From positions 1 to 17,918 of the forward strand of contig NZ_JBQCDF010000022.1 of assembly GCF_051961495.1 (NCBI RefSeq): DNA of 17,918 bases, read 5' to 3'. Position numbers and translations under genes: made by a program. This DNA comes from Cytophaga sp051961495. Lineage in GTDB: Bacteria > Bacteroidota > Bacteroidia > Cytophagales > Cytophagaceae. The notes under the pieces are model-generated. The model saw only the letters and a program-made list of their open reading frames with translations. It was not told where the DNA came from and searched no databases. Positions 7,472-13,742 of this stretch are shown piece after piece. Position 1 is the first letter of the stretch. The number at the start of each line of letters is the position of its first letter.

Positions 7472-7505
7472 AAAAAAAGCCAACGTTTACACGTTGGCTT
7501 TTTAT
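7472..7505 (-). terminator. Intrinsic terminator after the DUF1573 gene
   Basis: AGCCAACGT (7478-7486) pairs perfectly with ACGTTGGCT (7491-7499) around a TTAC loop. A-runs on the left and T-runs on the right make it readable on both strands. On the minus strand it lies 18 bases after the DUF1573 stop, with the U-run from 7472-7478. It also insulates the ald operon, which starts further left. Confidence 0.85.
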
Positions 7506-7523
7506 TGATGGGGGATGATAAAA

Positions 7524-8342
7524 TTATTTGTTCGAGAATGGTGCATTATTGCTGCCTTCCTGAATAATACTTTTTTGTTGTAAAGATTCAACAACTTCAG
7601 ATTCGAGCACAACAGACGTACGTGGATGTGCAATATCATTGCTGTAGAATGTCAGGATATCTCTGTTGTAGCCGTCAGTGCCAGGCGTATAAGTAATCTG
7701 CAGTGTAACTGATTTGCCCGGAAGAACGAATTTTACTTCTTCAGCAGACTTTTCTTTTACCAGCTTGTAGTTTGCACAGCTGCATGCTGCCTGAGCTTTT
7801 TGTATAAATAAAGTATCTTTACCAGGGTTTGAAAGTTTTACAGAATAAAGGCTGTTGTGGCCTCTTTCAACTTTGCCAAAGTTTACTGTCGTTTTTTCAA
7901 GAACAAGTTTAGGCGCTTTTTTAAGCTCTGCTTCTGTCGGCGTTGCTGCTTCTGGTCCTTTAGGTTCTACAATACCTTTAATGTTCAGCATTTTAGCTAC
8001 CTGGTCTTTGTAATAAACCGTAATCGTCTTTTGGAAAACACCTGGTCTGCCTTGAGAATTAAATGCTGCAGTAATTGAGCCTTTCTGGCCCGGTAAAATT
8101 GGTTCTGTTGAAAATGAAGGGGTTGTACATCCGCAAGATGCACGTACATTTTCAGCTTTTAATAAGATGGTGTCTTTCCCTGCATTGAAGAATTCAAATG
8201 TATGAGTAGCAACATCGCCTTCAGTAACAATCCCGAAATCAAATTTATCCAGCGGGAAATTGAAATCATTTGATACTTGAGCATTTGAAAAACTCAATGT
8301 GCTTGCTGTTAAGGCAATTAAAACCCAGATTTTGTTGAACAT
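7524..8342 (-). CDS. Secreted protein with two DUF1573 (ASH-like) domains
   Basis: A 272-residue exported protein. The signal peptide is MFNKIWVLIALTASTLSFSN with cleavage likely after A21 (SNA-Q). Two immunoglobulin-like DUF1573 repeats follow. The first (about 28-126) has FDFGIVTEGD, ASCGCTTPSF with the characteristic Cys-Gly-Cys (70-72), PILPGQKGSI and GVFQKTITVYY. The second (about 148-250) has VNFGKVERG, an ACSCANY motif (186-192), FVLPGKSVTL and a final FYSNDIAHPR. The repeats are joined by a Pro/Ala/Glu-rich linker. These domains are very common in Bacteroidetes periplasm and surface, and their role is unknown; the paired cysteines may bind metal or form disulfides. The gene is monocistronic, with its own terminator on the left and divergence from the E1 dehydrogenase on the right. 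Confidence 0.88.
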   Translation of the reverse strand: MFNKIWVLIALTASTLSFSNAQVSNDFNFPLDKFDFGIVTEGDVATHTFEFFNAGKDTILLKAENVRASCGCTTPSFSTEPILPGQKGSITAAFNSQGRPGVFQKTITVYYKDQVAKMLNIKGIVEPKGPEAATPTEAELKKAPKLVLEKTTVNFGKVERGHNSLYSVKLSNPGKDTLFIQKAQAACSCANYKLVKEKSAEEVKFVLPGKSVTLQITYTPGTDGYNRDILTFYSNDIAHPRTSVVLESEVVESLQQKSIIQEGSNNAPFSNK

Positions 8343-8389
8343 AGCTTTAAATATTTACTTGGAATAATGCTAAAATGACCTACGGTATT

Positions 8390-8397
8390 CAAAGTTA
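8390..8397 (-). promoter_or_regulatory. Possible -7 box for the DUF1573 gene
   Basis: Read on the minus strand this is TAACTTTG, an exact match to the Bacteroidetes TAnnTTTG -7 element, 47 bases upstream of the start codon. No TTTG is found at the usual 17-23 base spacing further upstream, so support is partial. Confidence 0.3.
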
Positions 8398-8446
8398 CAT
8401 AAATTATACCAAAAATAGATAGTTTACGTACCATAAGAGTAAAACA

Positions 8447-8477
8447 TTTGAATAGCGCTTTAAATTCCATAATTTTG
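8447..8477 (+). promoter_or_regulatory. Bacteroidetes-type promoter of the E1 dehydrogenase gene
   Basis: TTTG at 8447-8450 and TAATTTTG at 8470-8477 are separated by 19 bases, matching the Bacteroidetes primary sigma consensus TTTG-N19-TAnnTTTG on both boxes. Transcription would begin near 8482-8485. This placement makes the most upstream in-frame start (TTG 8484) essentially leaderless, and therefore helps to decide the start. Confidence 0.55.
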
Positions 8478-8507
8478 TAAAGTTTGGCTAATCCTAACAA
8501 GACTATT

Positions 8508-10916
8508 TTGAATACAAGTGAAATAACAGGGGAATTTTCTTTGACCAAGGAGGAAATTCTGAATGATTACAGATTGGCATGCGAAAGCAGACAAACAAGT
8601 ATACTTGCCCGTAAAGAAGTTTTTATGGGTAAGGCGAAGTTTGGAATCTTTGGCACCGGAAAGGAAGTTGCCCAGATCTGCATGGCTAAATTCTTCAAAG
8701 AAGGAGATTTTCGTTCAGGATACTACCGTGATCAGACCTTTGTAATGGCTACCGGCGAATTGAGCATCGAACAGTATTTTGCTCAGCTTTATGGTCATGC
8801 CGATGTCAACCATGATCCGCATTCCGGTGGACGGATGATGATCGGACACTATTCTACCCGAAATCTGGATGAGCAGGGGCGTTTTAAAGACCTTACAAAA
8901 ATAAAAATATCTACACCCGACATTTCTCCGACCGGCGCTCAGATGCCACGTTTGGTAGGTTTGGCCTGGGCTTCAAAATTATTCCGTAATAATCCGGAAC
9001 TTCAGCAGATGACTAATTTCAGTCGTAATGGCAATGAAGTAGCTTTCGGAACAATCGGTAACGGAGCCATGGCTGAAGGTGTATTTTTTGAAGCTATAAA
9101 TGCAGCCGGAGTTTTACAGATTCCTATGCTTACTTCGATCTGGGATGACGCCTATGCGATTTCTGTACCGCAGAGTTACCAGACAACCAAAGATGATATT
9201 TCTTCTATGTTCGAAGGTTTCAGGAGAGATCATAATGAACGTGGCATTGAGCTGATGAAAGTAAAGGGCTGGGATTATGAAGCTCTTTGCTATGCATATA
9301 AAGAAGCAACCCGTTTATGCAGAGAAGAACATGTACCTGTATTGATGCACGTATATGAAATGACTCAGCCCATGGGGCATTCTACTTCCGGTTCGCACGA
9401 ACGTTATAAAACCAAGGAGCGTTTGCAATGGGAAGAAGATTATGATTGCAATAAGAAATTCCGTGAGTGGATTCTGGAAAACGGGATCTGCTCCGAAGAT
9501 GATCTGCTGAAGATCGAAGCCGAATCGGTTGAAAAAGTAAAGCTTGCCCGTCAGCGTGCCTGGGAAAATTATCTGAAATACCTGCACGCAGATCAGGAGC
9601 AGGCAGTGAATTATATTAAAGAGGCTGCTGCTTCAAGCTCTGTTAAAGAAGAGCTGGAACAGATTGCTACACAGTTACAGAAAACAGTAAATCCATATCG
9701 TTCTGATGCAGTAAAGGCCGTTAAAAAAGCATTACGTCTGTTGCGTAACGAAACCAATGCTGCCAAGGTACAGCTGCAGGATTGGGCTGCACGCACAGAA
9801 ACTGAAAACAGACAGCGTTTCAACAGTCACCTGTACAGTCATTCTGCTGAATCTGCTTTGCTGGTGCCTGAAGTTGCTCCGGTTATTACAGAAGATTCTC
9901 TACTACTAGACGGACGTGAATTGTTGCAGCATAACTTTGAAGCCTTGTTCAGACGTGATCCGCGCTTATTGGCCTTTGGTGAAGACGTTGGTCAGATCGG
10001 TGATGTGAACCAAGGCTTTTCAGGCTTGCAGGATAAGTTCGGCGAGATCCGTATTACCGATACTGGTATCCGTGAGGCAACGATTGTAGGACAGGCAATT
10101 GGTACTGCCATGCGCGGTCTCCGTCCGATTGCAGAGATTCAGTATCTGGACTATTTATTATTCGCGATTGAAATATTATCGGATGATGTAGCTTCGCTGC
10201 ATTATCGTTCTGCCGGCGGACAGAAAGCTCCATTGATCATCCGTACACGCGGGCACCGCCTGGAAGGAATGTTCCACTCCGGTTCTCCGATGCAGATGAT
10301 CTTAGGTTCTGTACGTGGTATGTTTTTATGCGTACCGCGCAACATGACACAAGCGGCAGGTATGTACAATACGCTGCTTAAAGGTGATGAGCCGGCGATC
10401 ATGATCGAATCATTGAATGCATATCGCTTAAAAGAAAAACTGCCGCAGAATTTAGGTGAGTTTACCGTACAGCTTGGTATTGTAGATGTATTAAGACCAG
10501 GAGCGGATATTACGATTGTCACCTATGGTTCTATGTGCCGCATTGTACAGGAAGGCGCAAACGAACTGCAGCAGTTGGGTATTTCCTGCGAGATCATTGA
10601 TATACAAACGCTGATTCCGTTTGACCGTACACACCAGATTGTTGAATCGATCAAGAAAACAAACCGTGTGTTGTTTGCCGATGAAGATTATTCAGCAGGA
10701 GCAACATCTTATATGATGCAGCAAGTGCTGGAAGGGCAGAAGGCATGGCAATACCTGGATTCAGAACCAAGAACATTATCAGCACAGGATAACAGACCTG
10801 CATATTCAACGGATGGTGATTACTACTCCAAACCAAGTGCGGATGATGTGATCGATATCGTATATGAAATGATGCACGAAGTAAATCCGGCGAAATTCCC
10901 GAGATGGTATAAGTAG
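8508..10916 (+). CDS. Branched-chain-type 2-oxo acid dehydrogenase E1, fused alpha and beta subunits
   Basis: A thiamine-diphosphate enzyme of about 802 residues that joins E1 alpha (about 10-370) and E1 beta (about 462-802) in one chain. It decarboxylates a 2-oxo acid and acylates the lipoyl E2 subunit, most likely in branched-chain amino acid breakdown; no E2 or E3 gene is nearby. The alpha half has the ThDP signature as TIGNGAMAEGVFFEAINAAG followed by SIWDDAYAISVP, and GHSTSGSHERYK in the active-site loop. The beta half has LLAFGEDVGQIGDV, ITDTGIREATIVGQAIG and QYLDYLLFAIEIL. No ATG occurs before the conserved N-terminal helix. In-frame TTG codons lie at 8484, 8508 and 8541; 8508 leaves a short leader after the promoter, while 8541 has an AGGGGA upstream. 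The linker of about 90 residues is charged and helical. The E1 family call is sure, the exact oxo acid is inference. Confidence 0.9.
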   Translation: MNTSEITGEFSLTKEEILNDYRLACESRQTSILARKEVFMGKAKFGIFGTGKEVAQICMAKFFKEGDFRSGYYRDQTFVMATGELSIEQYFAQLYGHADVNHDPHSGGRMMIGHYSTRNLDEQGRFKDLTKIKISTPDISPTGAQMPRLVGLAWASKLFRNNPELQQMTNFSRNGNEVAFGTIGNGAMAEGVFFEAINAAGVLQIPMLTSIWDDAYAISVPQSYQTTKDDISSMFEGFRRDHNERGIELMKVKGWDYEALCYAYKEATRLCREEHVPVLMHVYEMTQPMGHSTSGSHERYKTKERLQWEEDYDCNKKFREWILENGICSEDDLLKIEAESVEKVKLARQRAWENYLKYLHADQEQAVNYIKEAAASSSVKEELEQIATQLQKTVNPYRSDAVKAVKKALRLLRNETNAAKVQLQDWAARTETENRQRFNSHLYSHSAESALLVPEVAPVITEDSLLLDGRELLQHNFEALFRRDPRLLAFGEDVGQIGDVNQGFSGLQDKFGEIRITDTGIREATIVGQAIGTAMRGLRPIAEIQYLDYLLFAIEILSDDVASLHYRSAGGQKAPLIIRTRGHRLEGMFHSGSPMQMILGSVRGMFLCVPRNMTQAAGMYNTLLKGDEPAIMIESLNAYRLKEKLPQNLGEFTVQLGIVDVLRPGADITIVTYGSMCRIVQEGANELQQLGISCEIIDIQTLIPFDRTHQIVESIKKTNRVLFADEDYSAGATSYMMQQVLEGQKAWQYLDSEPRTLSAQDNRPAYSTDGDYYSKPSADDVIDIVYEMMHEVNPAKFPRWYK

Positions 10917-10942
10917 TGGTCAGTAAACAGTGGTCAGTAAAA
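10915..10942. repeat. Tandem 14-base direct repeat
   Basis: AGTGGTCAGTAAAC (10915-10928) is followed directly by AGTGGTCAGTAAAA (10929-10942), identical in 13 of 14 bases. The first copy begins within the stop codon of the E1 gene and the second ends 10 bases before the terminator stem. Confidence 0.7.
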
Positions 10943-10952
10943 TAATTTTAGT

Positions 10953-10986
10953 AAAGCCTGCCGAAAGTGATTCGGCAGGCTTTTTT
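10953..10986 (+). terminator. Strong intrinsic terminator of the E1 gene
   Basis: An 11-bp GC-rich perfect stem pairs AGCCTGCCGAA (10955-10965) with TTCGGCAGGCT (10971-10981) around an AGTGA loop. It is followed by a run of T to 10986. Confidence 0.92.
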
Positions 10987-11145
10987 ATTGGATAGCAGTT
11001 ATTGGTTTGGTGTTTCTGCCTGAACAAATCTTTGTTTATATACTTCACCCGATGCAGAGTACCAATAACTTCATTTGAATGTTCAAGGCAATTCTTACTT
11101 ACTATTAGAATATTTTTTATATTTAGAAAGTAATATGATGCTTCT

Positions 11146-11697
11146 ATGAAAAGTAAAATGCTTTTGAAAAACATATTTTTTATTGCCACTATTTCTCTTT
11201 TTATATCTGCCTGTAATCCGAAAACCAATGTGTGGTTTAACGATATTAAAACATCGATAGAGAAACGTGCCGCTACGAAACCTGATAGTATTGTTGTTAC
11301 TTATAACGAAGACAGTACAGCCAGGTTTGAACATTATTTTTCCGGTGGGAGTGAATACAAGGTGAATACGTTTTCTCAGGATTTATTTATAGAGTCTGAT
11401 ACTTTTTATCTGGTTATGGAATCATTATATAATTCTGATAAAACATTTGAATTGAGGAAAGGCTGGTTTAGCGATCATACCTTACAATTTGAAGGTGTGC
11501 TATATCAAGGTCTTTATTATGGTCCTTTTACATTGTATTATCCAAACGGTAAAGTAAATAGTCGTGGGACACGATACAAAGATGAGGATATTGGAATATG
11601 GGAAAAATGGAATGATGATGGAACATTTGTTGGAAATACAGATTATAAAAATGCCAATAAAGAAGATGCTATCCGGCAGATTAAATTCGTTGAATAA
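11146..11697 (+). CDS. Lipoprotein with MORN-type repeats
   Basis: A 183-residue protein. The first 23 residues are a lipoprotein signal peptide ending in LFISAC, with C23 as the lipidated cysteine. The C-terminal part (about 118-166) contains MORN_2-like repeats: a G-x-YYGPFTLYYPNGKVNSRG unit followed by DIGIWEKWNDDGTFVG, the Y-x-NG-x2-G pattern seen in YwqK-like proteins. The middle is charged and has no recognised domain. It should sit in the periplasm or outer membrane as a lipid-anchored protein, and its role is unknown. It follows the E1 terminator by about 160 bases and precedes the next small lipoprotein gene by 11 bases, so the two probably share a transcript. The start is ATG 11146. 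No Shine-Dalgarno site or clear promoter is seen; TATATTTA at 11118 is one base from a -7 box. Confidence 0.75.
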   Translation: MKSKMLLKNIFFIATISLFISACNPKTNVWFNDIKTSIEKRAATKPDSIVVTYNEDSTARFEHYFSGGSEYKVNTFSQDLFIESDTFYLVMESLYNSDKTFELRKGWFSDHTLQFEGVLYQGLYYGPFTLYYPNGKVNSRGTRYKDEDIGIWEKWNDDGTFVGNTDYKNANKEDAIRQIKFVE

Positions 11698-11708
11698 ATC
11701 ATGACAGT

Positions 11709-12038
11709 ATGAAATCAATTTTTGTATTTATCATTTTCTGTTTTTTCTTCAATGCCTGTGTATTCAATGCAACGAACGGTGAACCAAACATGTGTGAGTT
11801 GCATGGTAAAAAGATGCATAAGTCGTTTGTGAAGGCTGTGTATGGGAAAACCTATGTAGCTCCAAATACGGCGGCCTATCCGAATGCAAGAAAGAAACTG
11901 AACCAGGGTTGTGTTATTTATGATCGCAAGTATAAGTATGCTGTTGTATGGACTTGTTCAGCATGTACAAAACTGAAACGGAAGGGTAGAAAGGAAAGGA
12001 ATAAGGTCATTTTTCTTTTTCAGAAGGAGGAGTCATAG
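11709..12038 (+). CDS. Small Cys/His-rich lipoprotein, possible metal binding
   Basis: A 109-residue protein with a short signal peptide ending in FFFNAC; C17 is the probable lipidation site. The mature part carries MCELHGKKMHKSF (C29-x2-H32, M36, H37), a lone C68 in NQGCVIYD, and C83-x2-C86 in WTCSACTK, followed by a very basic stretch (KLKRKGRKERNK). The spacing of Cys, His and Met suggests a metal site. I recall similar small exported proteins with a CxxHxxxM start, a YPNA(K/R)KK core and a C-terminal Cys pair in Bacteroidetes, but no function is known to me. It follows the MORN lipoprotein by 11 bases on the same strand. Coding is supported by the signal peptide, lipobox and patterned cysteines; the metal binding is inference. 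Confidence 0.7.
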   Translation: MKSIFVFIIFCFFFNACVFNATNGEPNMCELHGKKMHKSFVKAVYGKTYVAPNTAAYPNARKKLNQGCVIYDRKYKYAVVWTCSACTKLKRKGRKERNKVIFLFQKEES

Positions 12039-12085
12039 ATTGTATTTTTTTCTACCACTGACATGCTGTTGTCACACCCGCTAAT

Positions 12086-12093
12086 TATTTTTG
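12086..12093 (+). promoter_or_regulatory. Possible -7 box for the YdeI-like gene
   Basis: TATTTTTG matches TAnnTTTG exactly and lies 16 bases before the ATG at 12110. The nearest TTG upstream (12069-12071) is only 14 bases away, shorter than the usual 17-23, so this is only a partial promoter match. Confidence 0.3.
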
Positions 12094-12109
12094 TTCAAAC
12101 AATACAAAA

Positions 12110-12688
12110 ATGAAATCAGAACAAATAGCAACATTTTATCCGAAGAGCCGCAAAGCCTGGCGGCAGTGGCTAACCAAACATCACCGCTCGGAACAATCGG
12201 TGTGGCTGTTGTTCTATAAAAAGGAATCGGGGAAACCAACCATCAGCTGGAGCGATGCCGTTGAGGAAGCCCTGTGCTTTGGCTGGATTGACAGCAAGCG
12301 TAAGTCTTTAGATCCGGAAAGCTTCATACAATTCTTCTGTCAGCGCAAACCCAAAGGAACCTGGTCGAAGATAAATAAAGAAAAAGTTGTGGAGCTGATG
12401 GCTGCCGGACTGATGACAGAAATGGGACTTGCCAGTATTGAGACCGCGAAGCAAAACGGCTCGTGGGAAATTCTTGATGTAGTTGACGCGCTGGAAATAC
12501 CCAAAGATCTGGCAAAAGCATTTAAAGCCAATCCCGGTTCAAAAGATTTCTTTTTAAGCCTGAGCAAGTCGGTGCGCAAAATGATCCTGTACTGGCTGGT
12601 ATCTGCCAAGCGTACAGAGACAAGGGAAAAGCGCATCCTTGAAGTTGCAGAGCGGGCCGCACAGGGATTGAAGCCGAAGCACATTTGA
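12110..12688 (+). CDS. YdeI/OmpD-associated family protein
   Basis: A 192-residue cytoplasmic protein without signal peptide or membrane segment. The family pattern is clear: RKAWRQWLTKHH and VWLLFYKKESG at the N-terminus, the signature EALCFGWIDSKRKSLD (53-68), then CQRKPKGTWSKINKEKV (77-93), and a C-terminal helical OmdA-like part (about 130-190) with LAKAFKANPGSKDFFLSLSK and a final RILEVAERAAQG. Homologues are named for a reported association with OmpD or bacteriocin protection, but the biochemical role is not established. By eye the gene is richer in G and C than the lipoprotein genes around it, which could reflect later acquisition or simply a better-expressed cytoplasmic gene. The start is ATG 12110. 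It is flanked on both sides by same-strand genes but with gaps of about 70-80 bases. Confidence 0.85.
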   Translation: MKSEQIATFYPKSRKAWRQWLTKHHRSEQSVWLLFYKKESGKPTISWSDAVEEALCFGWIDSKRKSLDPESFIQFFCQRKPKGTWSKINKEKVVELMAAGLMTEMGLASIETAKQNGSWEILDVVDALEIPKDLAKAFKANPGSKDFFLSLSKSVRKMILYWLVSAKRTETREKRILEVAERAAQGLKPKHI

Positions 12689-12767
12689 ATTAGTTGTCAG
12701 TAATCAATTTATTGGTTCGTTAAATTGTATTTTTTCGTTAATAAAAATCATATACATGATTCATCCT

Positions 12768-13577
12768 ATGAAAAATAATTTGTTCCTGTTTTGTTTAGCC
12801 ATATTTCTTGTAAACAGCTGTAGCAATGACGCTACAAAAGAAGCAGTACATCAAGATTCTGTTGTAGCCAACGTTGCTCATTCAACCATCGATTCAGTTT
12901 CAAACCCTCAGGCAGAAGCTGATTACATACTTGCACACCTGGATGATCCACGTAAGCCGAATCGAGTGATCAATACCTATGCGGAACTGATTGAAAAATC
13001 ATTGCTTTCAACGCTACCTGCGCGTACATATCCTGATGCTAAAGATTCTATATTCGAATTCTTTGTAACAAAACAATTCTATAAAGATTTTCTGGCAGCC
13101 AAACCATTGCAGTCTATTCTTCAGGAAAATGATGAAGTAAAATTTATGGGCGATGGTGTTAAAATAGAAATCCCGGAGAAACAAACATTTTTAAACCCCA
13201 CTGGTTTAGGAGAAGTGGTAGAAATGGGACCGATTCATCAATATCAACTGAATGATTCCATATTTGCATTTACTTTTTCGGAACTAAATGATCCGGCTCC
13301 TGGTGTTAAGCAATTTTCGTATGCTACTTATATATGTGTCTTCAATCAATCAGGTCAATACATTGGCGGTTGGGAAACGAATTATTCCTCTTATGGAAAC
13401 CATGGAGCAGGCTATGAATCTGAAGCGGCAATAACAAAGGATGGAAAGATCAGCATTACCTATTCGGATACGGATGGAGATACTTATTTGATTACAGATG
13501 TCAGAACAATATTTGAAATTACCCCATCACAACATATAAGTAGAATTGAATACAAAAAATCAAAAAGGCAGCAATAA
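12768..13577 (+). CDS. Lipoprotein of unknown function
   Basis: A 269-residue protein. I chose ATG 12768 (MKNNLFLFCLAIFLVNSC) because it gives a standard lipoprotein signal with C18; an in-frame ATG at 12756 only adds four residues in front. After an Asp/Ala/Ser-rich linker there is a helical segment (about 40-115) and a beta-rich C-terminal half with SYATYICVFNQSGQYIGGWE, SYGNHGAGYESE and the acidic ITYSDTDGDTYLITD. That pattern is reminiscent of small beta-sheet periplasmic domains, but I cannot name a family. It lies on the same strand as the downstream sensor kinase, separated by 165 bases without a visible terminator. Secretion and coding are well supported; function is unknown. Confidence 0.68.
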   Translation: MKNNLFLFCLAIFLVNSCSNDATKEAVHQDSVVANVAHSTIDSVSNPQAEADYILAHLDDPRKPNRVINTYAELIEKSLLSTLPARTYPDAKDSIFEFFVTKQFYKDFLAAKPLQSILQENDEVKFMGDGVKIEIPEKQTFLNPTGLGEVVEMGPIHQYQLNDSIFAFTFSELNDPAPGVKQFSYATYICVFNQSGQYIGGWETNYSSYGNHGAGYESEAAITKDGKISITYSDTDGDTYLITDVRTIFEITPSQHISRIEYKKSKRQQ

Positions 13578-13742
13578 TAAATTTAATTGTATAGCGTAAA
13601 CGTCGACTATTTATAATTATTCCAGAAAAATAAAACCTTTCAACTTTTTAAATAAATCATCGTATAATTTTTTAACGGTTGTTTGTTGAAGCTGATTAAA
13701 TAGTTATTTTCATATGCGAATAGCTTATTAAATTAAGAAGAC

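Noticed and set aside
10920..11334. Minus-strand open frames between the E1 gene and the MORN lipoprotein
   Set aside because: They run through the E1 terminator and the lipoprotein signal region, and have no recognisable domain.
13578..13742. Promoter for the 7TMR-DISM kinase (TTTG at 13682, TATTTTCA at 13705)
   Set aside because: The 19-base spacing is right, but the -7 box has two mismatches at its conserved TTTG, so it cannot be told from the AT-rich background.
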